Source of the DNA: Ceratodon purpureus
Taxonomy: Eukaryota; Streptophyta; Bryopsida; Pseudoditrichales; Ditrichaceae
Assembly: GCA_014871385.1 (NCBI GenBank)
Contig: CM026426.1
Location: forward strand, 96,454,572-96,518,571
DNA length: 64,000 nucleotides
Direction: 5' to 3'
The notes beneath the pieces were generated by a model that did not search any database, was not told where the DNA came from, and saw nothing but the letters and a program-made list of their open reading frames with translations. Positions 55,889 to 64,000 of this stretch are shown one piece after another. The translations under genes were made by a program, and so were the position numbers. The first letter of the stretch is position 1, and every line of letters starts with the position of its first letter.

Positions 55889-55896
55889 ATACTACG
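55889..55896. repeat. 8-bp target-site duplication ATACTACG, right copy of element B
   Basis: Exact copy of 41538-41545 abutting the right terminus. Confidence 0.9.
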
Positions 55897-56695
55897 ATAT
55901 GAGGAGACCTCGATTCCGTACTTATCCGAGCCGTGTCCAACAACCTCGTCACCCGTCCGCGCATGAATCGGTCTGCTCCGCGACAGATGTGCGACCTCTG
56001 TCCGCCCACGATTAATATCCCCTTTTGGTGGCTCTCCGACCTCGTCCGCCATGGATCCTTTAGTGTTTAGTGTCTTGCCCCTCCCACTCCCCCTCATCGC
56101 ACTCCCCTCCTCGCGCCATCCTCACTTCTGTGTCAGACATGCACTCTTGGCTACCCCGGATATGGCACTGTCCGACTCACTGTCCGGCGCCTATACTGAT
56201 TGGATGATCTCGGAGGCTACTCGTCTGATCCCGTTGCCGGATGTCCGCTGCAGGTCGGACGGGTTGCATTGTAATCTTCGTCCCCGTTTGCGTACAGTTC
56301 ACTTCCCTTCCGTGCGTATTAGAGTGCACCCTCCGCGGTCCCTCAATTTTGTCTATTTTATCCTGTTTCGAATAATAAAAATATCATTATTTCGTAGAGC
56401 ATGCATTGTGGGAAGTCCCATTTGGTATAGTATTCCACATGTGGATGTAATTGTACGTGATTTACAAACAGAGTGAGAATCTGTATTATAAAAAACAAAT
56501 GGAATAAGGAAAACATTGGAATTTTTTGGCATCCGTTTTATAAAAGCCCAAATAACAAGTTATTAAAGCGTGTGACAATCATTTACTGATTTCGGCATTT
56601 ACATTCCAAGATTCCTATAAAATCTCTAATCTTTGGAGATATATTTTTATATTTTTTTTTAAATGTTTGTTTATGCAACCAACACATGAGTATAG
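55897..56695. other. Element C resumes: GTCCG-rich segment with a weak ORF
   Basis: TCCG/CGGA words are dense at 55910-56340, as before other C genes. A 141-codon frame opens at ATG 56051 and includes LSDSLSGAYTDWMISEATRL, but its second half is compositionally unlike coding DNA, so I do not call a gene. The part after 56340 is AT-rich without features. Confidence 0.45.
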
Positions 56696-56708
56696 TAATT
56701 ACATTGAT

Positions 56709-56793
56709 ATAACAAACATGTGCATATAACAAACATGTGCATATAACAAACATGTGCATATAACAAACATGTGCATATAACAAACATGTGCAT
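56709..56793 (+). repeat. 17-bp tandem repeat, five copies
   Basis: AACAAACATGTGCATAT repeated five times with almost no variation. It produces a fake repetitive frame on the - strand. Confidence 0.9.
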
Positions 56794-56838
56794 ACGTGCT
56801 CTCTAAACCCAAATCCCATTATCCTCATTGTTACGGAA

Positions 56839-57282
56839 GGGGGGGGGGGGGGGGGGGGGGGGGGCGGTGGGGTAGTGCTACCTCACAATGCGGTAAGTTG
56901 CGGTACGTTGCGGTAAGTTGCGGTAAGTTGCGGTACGTTGCGGTACGTTGCGGTAAGTTGCGGTACGTTGCGGTAAGTTGCGGTTAAGATTTAATTGAAA
57001 CGCCTTTCATATCCAAAACTTATGGCCTACATATGTTAAACCTTTTGCATACACGCCAACCAACTTTGTCATACCTAGTTAAATCGTAGTATAATTTATA
57101 CGGTCGTTATATTTTTTAAGGAAATTTAATTGTCCTCATCGGAATTGTAGTTGGACTTCTATATTATTTTTAAGTCTACTTTCGCTCTTATGCCATCTAA
57201 TTGATCATTGCCACCAATTAATTTTATTTTTAATATCGTTCCAATACTCCTGTTAGTAATCACTCTGTATTTATCGATAGAT
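56839..57282 (+). repeat. Short copy of a duplicated unit: 26-G tract, decamer array, 300-bp tail
   Basis: A run of 26 G, then CGGTGGGGTAGTGCTACC, then nine exact 10-bp units CGGTAAGTTG/CGGTACGTTG (56891-56980), then a 300-bp AT-rich tail ending GTATTTATCG. The unit is repeated at 57288-58389 with an additional 640-bp internal segment, so this is a shorter derivative. Confidence 0.85.
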
Positions 57283-57287
57283 TGGGG

Positions 57288-58389
57288 AAGGGGGGGGGGG
57301 GGGGGCGGTGGGGTAGTGCTACCTCACAATGCACATGCAGTCGTCTCTCTACTTCATTTCCTCATGTTATCCGTGTGCACATAGCTCCGCTTAGTTGCGA
57401 GGTTCGGCGAAGGGAATTTGTCATTGCCGTTCCATTTACAACGAACGTCTTCTCCAATGATGGCCATGTCTTCTGCTACATTTGAAACAATGGATATTGA
57501 CGAATCATCAGCTGAACTCAAGCGCTTAGAGGATCTTCAGGTGACTTAGGGTCGACTTGAAGATTTGCTGGCTTTAGTATATTAGCTTTAGTATGATATA
57601 GCCAATTGCAAGCCCTGCTGCTCCCGACGTTAAACACATCAAAGTTTAACATAAAGTTTAACAAAAGATACATGTATTTGGTCAAATATGAATTAAAAAG
57701 GTAAAGAGAAACGTATAATAAACACATCAAATTTAACATTGCTAAAGAACTCAATTTGTTAAAAGTCGTAAATTGTTTGTGAATCATTCTTTGAATACAC
57801 AAAATATTTAATCGTCATCCAAGAACAATAATGACGCTAAAAACTTGTAACTTTAGCAAATAATTATAGTATAGAGAGGTTGGGCTTTTTTACTACCATT
57901 AGATTGGACGTTGTCGTACCACTATACTCGTCAAGCAATGTGGCAACTTACTATTTAAAGCAAGTTACTTTACATTACGTTGCGGTAAGTTGCGGTAAGT
58001 TGCGGTTAAGTTGCGGTAAGTTGCGGTACGTTGCGGTAAGTTGCGGTAAGTTGCGGTACGTTGCGGTAAGTTGCGGTACGTTGCGGTAAGTTGCGGTTAA
58101 GATTTAATTGAAACGCCTTTCATATCCAAAACTTTTGGCCTACATATGTTAAACCTTTTGCATACACGCCAACCAACTTTGTCATACCTAGTTAAATCGT
58201 AGTATAATTTATACGGTCGTTATATTTTTTAAGGAAATTTAATTGTCCTCATCGGAATTGTAGTTGGACTTCTATATTATTTTTAAGTCTACTTTCGCTC
58301 TTATGCCATCTAATTGATCATTGCCACCAATTAATTTTATTTTTAATATCGTTCCAATACTCCCGTTAGTAATCACTCTGTATTTATCG
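57288..58389 (+). repeat. Long copy of the duplicated unit, with internal gene fragment
   Basis: Begins with a G-run of about 18, the same CGGTGGGGTAGTGCTACC, then 640 bp containing a short frame (MAMSSATFETMDIDESSAEL, then KRLEDLQVT and a TAG, 57464-57552) whose end matches 47070-47140 inverted. Then come the decamer array (57979-58098, with a few 11-bp units) and the same 300-bp tail. Only a few differences between tails are seen, so the duplication is recent. Confidence 0.8.
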
Positions 58390-58809
58390 TTTTTAACCCC
58401 TAAAGGACAATCTGCCACATTTGGGCTATTTTTGAATTTGGGCATGTACGTATGTTAGCAATTTATTGAAGTTAGCTACAAGATCTTTTGGTTAGATGTG
58501 AAAAAAAAAACCCCCAAGTTTTCAGAATCCACCTTGCTTCGAAGAGGAGCTGTTTTCAGGCGGTTTTGATGAAAAATACCCTCAGAACTTTAGGGCTTAA
58601 TATAGTATTTAGCTCTCAGTATTCTATTTTGTACTCCCACCTCATTCCTTTATCATTCACGAATTTGTTTCTATATCATCCTTATTTAAACATTATTTCA
58701 TAATTTCTCTATAACTTTCCCTTATTTTTTTTTTCTTATTAAACGCTTATTCATCCTTCTTCATTCATAGCGTTTTCTCTTCTCCATGAATTTCGTATTT
58801 TTGTTTATT
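58390..58809. other. AT-rich spacer
   Basis: No gene or repeat recognised. Confidence 0.4.
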
Positions 58810-59060
58810 CTTGGCTGCGTGGTCCGTGACAGTCGCTGTGATCGGAGAATCGGAGCGATTGAGCCATCGGAACCTGCGTTCAACACTAGGAATTACGCGG
58901 TCAGTGGGTCGGACAAGTCGGGAGCGTGCTCTCGTCGGATCCAAATGCACCCAGGTTCAAGCGGACGGGATGCGGAGAGCGCGGATACGAAGGTTGGACG
59001 ACGGATGGCAATGTCGGATTTGAGTGGACGTTCTTCTTTAAGTCATGCACTAACATGTCT
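58810..59060. promoter_or_regulatory. GTCGGA/CGGAC-rich segment of element C
   Basis: At least ten CGGA or TCCG words in 250 bp, alternately spaced, followed by AT-rich DNA and the ORF at 59355. Likely the promoter-type array of that gene; no TATA box found. Confidence 0.4.
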
Positions 59061-59354
59061 CCACTCCCACCAAAACATCAGTACTTATGATTAACATGTT
59101 TGATCTAATCATTGTCACTCTTTCCCTGCTCTCGGATATCATGTCAAATGCATGGTTCAGTCATTATTCACTCATTCTTCTACAACGGCAGTCTACTGTC
59201 TACACGGTAGATTACCTATGCTCTTCCACGATATGCGTATAGTAATTTTGGTTATTCTTGAGACTCTCGTTTTAGAATGAACAGGGTGCGTATTTTTGAG
59301 ACTGTCATTTGAGACTCCCACTTGACTCTCTTGATTTCCGCATCGTCTCGTAGC

Positions 59355-59969
59355 ATGGCCGGGAGCTCCTCGTTTAGAATGCCTAGTCCGACAAAGTCCT
59401 CCCCGCACCCTGAGACCGCCACGGATGTTTTGCAGTGGATGCTTGTAACCGGCGTGATCCACAAGATTCGAGATTTCCGGTAATTACCAAATCACCAGGA
59501 TATTGTGAGGTCTTTGATGAATACTTCTCGTGATTTCCAGTTGACGTCCATTATGCAGGAGCAGTTCACCAACGTCAACAATGTGTTGAACTACACTTGG
59601 GTGCGACGGAGTTTACTCGCAGCCGGAGCTGCGAACTCGGGAGATCAAACTGCACACGTCTCGGCTCACGCGCAGAGCGGAACTCCCACAAACTCGCAGA
59701 CCGGATCACCCACAAGCGCGCATCGCGAGACGGACATCCCCGCTCCAATCCGACCGGGCATATCTTCTCGGACTCTTGCCGGAGGTGGCCGAGTCGCACA
59801 GCATTGCAGAAGTCAGGAACGGCGGCTTAGTCGGGATTACGAAGGTATGCCTCCTCAACCCCCTGCTTTTTGCGGATCCACGACGCCTCGGCGCGTCACT
59901 CGCGACCAGGGAACGCAGACCGATTCCGTGGATCTTCCGTCGGAGCCGGAATGTACGTGTAACTATTAA
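59355..59969 (+). pseudogene. Hypothetical protein of element C with an in-frame TAA
   Basis: From ATG 59355 one frame reads ETATDVLQWMLVTGVIHKIR, DFR, TAA (59481), then LPNHQDIVRSLMNTS, QEQFTNVNNVLNYTWVRRSL and a Thr/Ser/Arg-rich tail to 59969. The helical first half looks like real protein; the tail resembles linker regions of the other element proteins. A donor-like GGTAATT overlaps the stop, and an acceptor-like CAG follows 16 bases later, too short for an intron. Function unknown. Confidence 0.4.
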
Positions 59970-60635
59970 TCCATTTGTAAGTGGACACTACGGAGCCATA
60001 TGAAGTGGAACAGTTTACGGGCTTATTAGAATGGAGCGGGTATTTGCGCAATGGAAGGGGTGGACCTGCATTCGAACGAACAATTTTGTTGAAGTATGAA
60101 TCCGCCAGCGATGTAATGCAACTTCCTTTGAACCCGCCTCTTTTGAGGGTCTGCTAGAGCTGCGGTGCATAATGAGCTTTGCAGTTTTTAAGCTCCATTT
60201 TGAGAACTTTTCTTCACTGTAACTTACGTCTCACAGATCCCTTTTTTGCAGTTCTTTTTTTTTATTTACGGAAAGTGATCCTGGGTTGGATTACTCGGCT
60301 TTTCTAATCCTGCACGAACCTTTGCTAGACATGTTGTTACTATCAGTTTATGTGCCTTTTTACTATGTATAGAACAGTGCTCTGGCAACGTCCAATAAAG
60401 TCCCAATTTCGTAAGATTCTCGTCCAATGGAGTTGGCGGCGTGCATTAAATCTCGGATCATTCATTGTCGTGATATGGAGTCCGCGTTGCGTTATGGAAA
60501 TCTGGCTCTGACGGCTGTCATGTGCCTGCCTTACCCCTAATTAGTTTTTGCGTATGTTGTGTATCCTCTTCATGTACGATACTGGTGTTCTAGGTAGGGC
60601 AATGCGTGATAGACTCTTGCATGCGGGCTTGTAAT
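59970..60635. other. Non-coding spacer
   Basis: Mixed composition with T-runs; I see no gene, repeat or RNA. Confidence 0.4.
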
Positions 60636-60914
60636 CTATCTTTTGCAATGGAATTCCTTTGCGTCAAAAAATAAAATAAAAAATCTTGCATGCAACCTCC
60701 ACCTGTATGGTTCCTTCCTTTTTTTCTCGAACACGATTCTGAATGTGCAACTGTTCAGTAAGAACTCACTGTAGAGCTGATCATCACAAAGAACTTGTGT
60801 AACGATTAATCCAACATCCGGTCGGACACGTCCTTGCAATTCGAACTCATCCTCATCGTGATCCGTAACTATAAACTTAAGGAATACCTCCGAACTAGTG
60901 ATAGTTTTGCACAT
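60636..60914 (-). CDS. Possible short ORF, about 92 residues
   Basis: From ATG 60914: ITSSEVFLKFIVTDHDEDEF, ELQGRVRPDVGLIVTQVLCD, then a basic Phe-rich end. The first 60 residues look protein-like, the last 20 do not. No family recognised. It may be an old exon. Confidence 0.2.
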   Translation of the reverse strand: MCKTITSSEVFLKFIVTDHDEDEFELQGRVRPDVGLIVTQVLCDDQLYSEFLLNSCTFRIVFEKKRKEPYRWRLHARFFILFFDAKEFHCKR

Positions 60915-61059
60915 GTACAATGCTGCAGTATCCTATCTTTTATGTGAAAAGTCGTCCGACGAGGACCTCAATCGGGTCTTTGAGATGAAGTTTGCTCTTT
61001 GGCACAAAAAACATCCAAGAAAGATAATGAAAAAAAATAAGGAAAACTTTAATCGATAA

Positions 61060-61450
61060 AAAACCAAGCCGGATGGACGCAGCAGAACCCTGTCCCGGAT
61101 GGCGTAATAATTGGGGAGCACCAAAGCTTGGAAGAGCGATACGACGGACGAGGTCGGACGAGGTCACTCTGGAACGTTCGCGCGTGTCCGCGATGCAGCG
61201 GACTACAATCCCGATTGTAGCACGGACTGCGGACTCCAAGCCGGACTGACAATTCCGAATCGGAATGCGGATCAGTAGTGGGACTGGACGTCGGATTCCT
61301 GGTCCGAACCGCCGTCGACCTAAAAGGGAACGTTGTGCACTTGACAGGGAGCGGGGAATGTGGAAGGGAACGAGGAATGCGAAGGGGCTAGAGCAGGATG
61401 GGCAGTGGGTCGGGCGGGTGCGGAACGGAGAGGCGGACTCGTATAAATGC
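61060..61450 (+). promoter_or_regulatory. GTCGGAC array with TATA box before the long coiled-coil gene
   Basis: CGGAC/GTCCG words across 61060-61440, then TATAAATG at 61442-61449. A likely 5' UTR intron follows: donor CT|GTAAGT at 61578 and acceptor GCAG at 61722, placing ATG 61745 in the second exon. Confidence 0.6.
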
Positions 61451-61744
61451 AAGTTCGGACGCACATTCGTTCTCCACACTTCTCAACTTTTGCGCCCAGA
61501 CCGCTTGCCTCTCTCTGAGTGTGCGGGCGCTCGGGGTGCGGGGTGAGCGTGGGGTCCTTGTACGACCTGAATATTCTGTAAGTACTAAATTGACCCTATT
61601 CGTGTGCTCTGTCACATTATATACTTAATGTTAATTTTTTCCCCTGAACCCAGCATATGCGAAGTGTCCGTTTAGGGTTTAAGAGTAATCGTATCAGGAT
61701 CTAACCAAGATACTGTGAGCAGGTCCGAAGTTCGCAGCACGAGG

Positions 61745-64000
61745 ATGTCCACCGGATCGGGCACTCCCTCTAGGAGGAGGCCGAGCAGACCGGGCGGAGA
61801 TGAGTCCGCCGGCGGATCGCAGTCCGCCAGTGGTTCCGGGAAGAGAGCCCGCAAAGAACTGGATTTGCAGCTGGACGTTTTCCACAATAGAGCGATACTG
61901 GCTGCTAATGGCTGGGAGGAAGTGCCAGAGCCTTGGGACGTTGCGACGGCTATGCATTTTGTCGACTTTCCTCATTTCGATCGGCTTTGGCCAGATAGTT
62001 CGCACGCACAACACTGTAAGTCGAAGAACGCGAAATATGCATCCTTGACAGACGTGGACGTGAAGTGGAGATTCCTCTGCATTCTTCGGGCAATTTCCAA
62101 TGAATCGAAGTGGCCCAAGAACGAGATCCCGAAGGCTATTCTTTCCCTGATGTATGCCGAGCATGTGTTGAAGAAGAAGGTCGACTGGTCTACCTTAAAG
62201 ACTCCAGGCTCCCCTTTCGGAGGTCTAGGAGAGAAATTGACAGCGAAGAAGCCGGTGCACATACCTTATATAGATGTGCCCGAATGGTTCAAGTGTAATC
62301 CTTCCCTCGTTGAAGATCCAGGGGGTCCGATACCGACAGACAGGGAACCGTCGAGGGCCGAGAGACCACGGCAACGCACAATACAGAATGCCACGTACGA
62401 GGATCATATGGCTGGCATGCTCGGATCCGATTGGCAGGGAAGTGGGTCGGACCCCATCATTGGCGGGAGTGCGGGAGAAGGGTCATGCGCGGCGACTGCA
62501 TCCCATGCGAGGGACGGGGGGAACGATCGGACGGGATCGGCATGGGGACCATCCGAGGCAGGTGAGGAGAGTTCCGGGCCAGATGTGGCTATGGTCGGAT
62601 TGGAAGAAGTCGTCAACGCGACAGTAGCCTCCTTTTCTGGAGCTGACATAGACCTTGACATGGCGCACGGTGGGATCGAGAACGCGAATCCGGGTTTAGG
62701 TAGGTTGGACGAGGGTTTGGGTGCGTCGGACGAGGGTCTGGGTGCGTCGGACGAGGGTTTAGGTGGGTCGGACCACAGATTCGATGGGAGAATCGCTCCG
62801 ACGACCTCACGGGATTGGCGGATGCCCGGCTCGGAACACGGGTTATTCGGACGAGGTGCGACAACTAGCACTGCCCATCACGATCCTCCTCAGCCGAGAG
62901 GTGCAGCAAACGTTGTATTGGGAGCAGACCCGGTAATGCGGCGTCTGCTAGAGGAAGTTTTTGCCAAACATGACGCGGACGTTCGGGAGTTAAAAGCAAC
63001 AATAGGTGGTTTGGAACTGAAGATAGAGGCTCTTCGCGTGTCCGACAGCGGGGACCAGATGGCAGGAACATCGGACACAGAGTTGATGCGAGAAAGGGAC
63101 AAGGCGCCGAGATCCGCTGAGAGAGCGGAGGCACGGGCTAATGCATGGGAAAAGGATATGAAAGCCTCCATGTACGCAGCGAAAACGGCCGAGGACCTGA
63201 CCACGCAGTTATATGGCCAACTCACGGACGCTGAGGAACGCATAATTGCGTTGGAAACGGAAATGAGGGAGATGAGCGTCCGACTCGAAGATGCGGAAAA
63301 GCGAGCAATAGCGGCGGAAGCCACGTCCACGGAGCGGGCTGTCCGACTAGAGGAATCCGAGATACGTGCGAAGGCAATGGAAGACAAATGTCGGAGACTG
63401 TCTCGCCAATTGGAGGAGGAGAAGAAGAATACATCGAAGCAAGGAGAGATAATCCTGCGACTGGAGTCCAAAATGGAAGATAATAAGAATAAGGCTTCGG
63501 ACGCAATAGCTTTGGCAAAGAAAACACAGGAAGAACTAAACGAGCTCCGGGAAGTCGCTACGACGAGCGACAACTTGATACGTGCGGAGGCAGAGGCGGA
63601 GAAAGAAGCAAACAATGCCAAGGTGGTGGAATTGGAGACAGAGAACCTGCGACTACTAGAGGAGGTAACACGGCTTGGGAAGGCCACTGGCGCTGTGAGT
63701 GAAGGTGGTGCCAACGATGATCCAATCCAGGGCTGGTCCGAGTCATTAACTCAGGAGCAGAAGGCATTACTCGTGGGTGCGCTCCAAAAAACGGAGGATA
63801 TGTACATGATCGCTATTGTTGCATTAGCGGGGCAACTTCAGTATGAGAAAGAATTCGAGGCAATTCAGAAAGAGTGGGCGGAGAATGGACAATTGCGACA
63901 CTTGCTCGACGCCTATTGGCCGCCTTTACAGACGATGTACCCTCTGGAATGGGAGGACAGTCCGCAGATGTGGTCCGGTACAGGCAGCATTCAGTGGGAG
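61745..64000 (+). CDS. Long coiled-coil protein of element C, at least 752 codons, continues past the window
   Basis: Open from ATG 61745 to the last base with no stop. Residues 1-36 are a Ser/Gly/Arg-rich start with GKRARKEL, a possible nuclear signal; about 40-160 form the conserved domain (LAANGWEEVPEPWDVATAMHF, then LMYAEHVLKKKVDWSTL) shared with 43317; about 210-390 a Gly/Asp/Ser linker with a 12-residue repeat (LDEGLGASDEGL); about 395-650 a long coiled coil (many E/K/R heptads); then LTQEQKALLVGALQ and a Trp-rich end. By comparison with 43317 and 7983-9476, a RING finger is expected after the window edge. Unlike the element B copy, this one is unbroken so far. Confidence 0.75.
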   Translation, partial: MSTGSGTPSRRRPSRPGGDESAGGSQSASGSGKRARKELDLQLDVFHNRAILAANGWEEVPEPWDVATAMHFVDFPHFDRLWPDSSHAQHCKSKNAKYASLTDVDVKWRFLCILRAISNESKWPKNEIPKAILSLMYAEHVLKKKVDWSTLKTPGSPFGGLGEKLTAKKPVHIPYIDVPEWFKCNPSLVEDPGGPIPTDREPSRAERPRQRTIQNATYEDHMAGMLGSDWQGSGSDPIIGGSAGEGSCAATASHARDGGNDRTGSAWGPSEAGEESSGPDVAMVGLEEVVNATVASFSGADIDLDMAHGGIENANPGLGRLDEGLGASDEGLGASDEGLGGSDHRFDGRIAPTTSRDWRMPGSEHGLFGRGATTSTAHHDPPQPRGAANVVLGADPVMRRLLEEVFAKHDADVRELKATIGGLELKIEALRVSDSGDQMAGTSDTELMRERDKAPRSAERAEARANAWEKDMKASMYAAKTAEDLTTQLYGQLTDAEERIIALETEMREMSVRLEDAEKRAIAAEATSTERAVRLEESEIRAKAMEDKCRRLSRQLEEEKKNTSKQGEIILRLESKMEDNKNKASDAIALAKKTQEELNELREVATTSDNLIRAEAEAEKEANNAKVVELETENLRLLEEVTRLGKATGAVSEGGANDDPIQGWSESLTQEQKALLVGALQKTEDMYMIAIVALAGQLQYEKEFEAIQKEWAENGQLRHLLDAYWPPLQTMYPLEWEDSPQMWSGTGSIQWE

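Larger units (their letters stand above)
33805..64000 (+). mobile_element. Element C: large multigene hAT-like transposon, right end outside the window
   Basis: Left terminus CAGGGTTTTCTATTCC resembles the proved termini of element B (CAGAGTTGTCAT): both fit CAGRGTTKTC. A subterminal word GTCATAATGACGG (33842-33854) matches the B terminus, and an imperfect inverted repeat lies at 33819-33831 and 33855-33867. Contents: F-box-like gene, two hypothetical genes, broken hAT transposase, hypothetical genes, coiled-coil gene. Non-coding parts are crowded with GTCCG/CGGAC. Element B (41546-55888) is nested in it. At least 15.8 kb without B. The right terminus is not seen, so the extent is inference. 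Confidence 0.55.

Noticed and set aside
56583..56828. 81-codon frame with repeated ICTCLLYAHVCY
   Set aside because: Translation of a 17-bp tandem repeat.
56839..56864. Telomere-like sequence at the 26-G tract and TTGCGG repeats
   Set aside because: The decamer does not fit plant telomere TTTAGGG, and the block is an internal duplication.

Overview
The window is nuclear DNA of a streptophyte, probably a charophycean green alga such as Chara. Evidence for a eukaryote: GT-AG introns, TATA boxes 80-280 bp upstream of ATGs, BED/hAT (DUF659-type) transposases, Ty3 LTR retrotransposons and very large transposon-filled spacers. The species guess rests on general resemblance of the protein families and is not tested. 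Almost everything here belongs to mobile elements or their cargo; I see no housekeeping gene, tRNA, rRNA or CRISPR.

Layout. (A) 1-10.3 kb: a multi-exon + strand gene whose product joins a ParB-like domain to a degenerate N4/N6-type DNA methyltransferase domain, a C-rich minisatellite, and a - strand coiled-coil/RING gene; a short GC hairpin (TGCCG-NNNN-CGGCA) is scattered through its non-coding DNA. (Ty3#1) 10.34-13.65 kb: a decayed gag-PR-RT-RH element. (Ty3#2) 13.653-33.80 kb: a larger decayed Ty3 element on the - strand with a 3' LTR, an integrase that lost part of its catalytic core, and an extra coiled-coil ORF after integrase. Into that extra ORF a young Gag-protease-only LTR element has jumped (16463-24891, two 637-bp LTRs that read as identical, 5-bp target duplication TCGAA). 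(C) from 33.805 kb to beyond the window: a multigene hAT-like element inserted in the 5' leader of Ty3#2, carrying an F-box-like gene, hypothetical genes, a broken hAT transposase and a long coiled-coil gene running off the right edge; its promoters are full of GTCCG/CGGAC. (B) 41546-55888: a 14.3-kb hAT element nested in C, delimited by inverted termini (core GTTGTCATAATGGAC) and an 8-bp duplication ATACTACG. It carries an open 1148-codon hAT transposase, a protein kinase-like gene, a coiled-coil/RING gene and a small helical protein, all on the + strand; the four coding units each follow an array of CGCGCCCG plus a TATA box.

How it fits together. A, B and C each carry a member of one protein family (conserved N-terminal domain, long coiled coil, RING or probable RING at the end), and each uses its own over-represented short motif in non-coding DNA. 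This resembles large transposons that carry accessory genes and family-specific binding sites, as in the VANDAL/VANC anti-silencing systems of Arabidopsis; the functional analogy is inference. The nesting predicts what lies to the right of the window: the right end of C, then the rest of the Ty3#2 leader and its 5' LTR, then GTAGT and the start of Ty3#1 gag.
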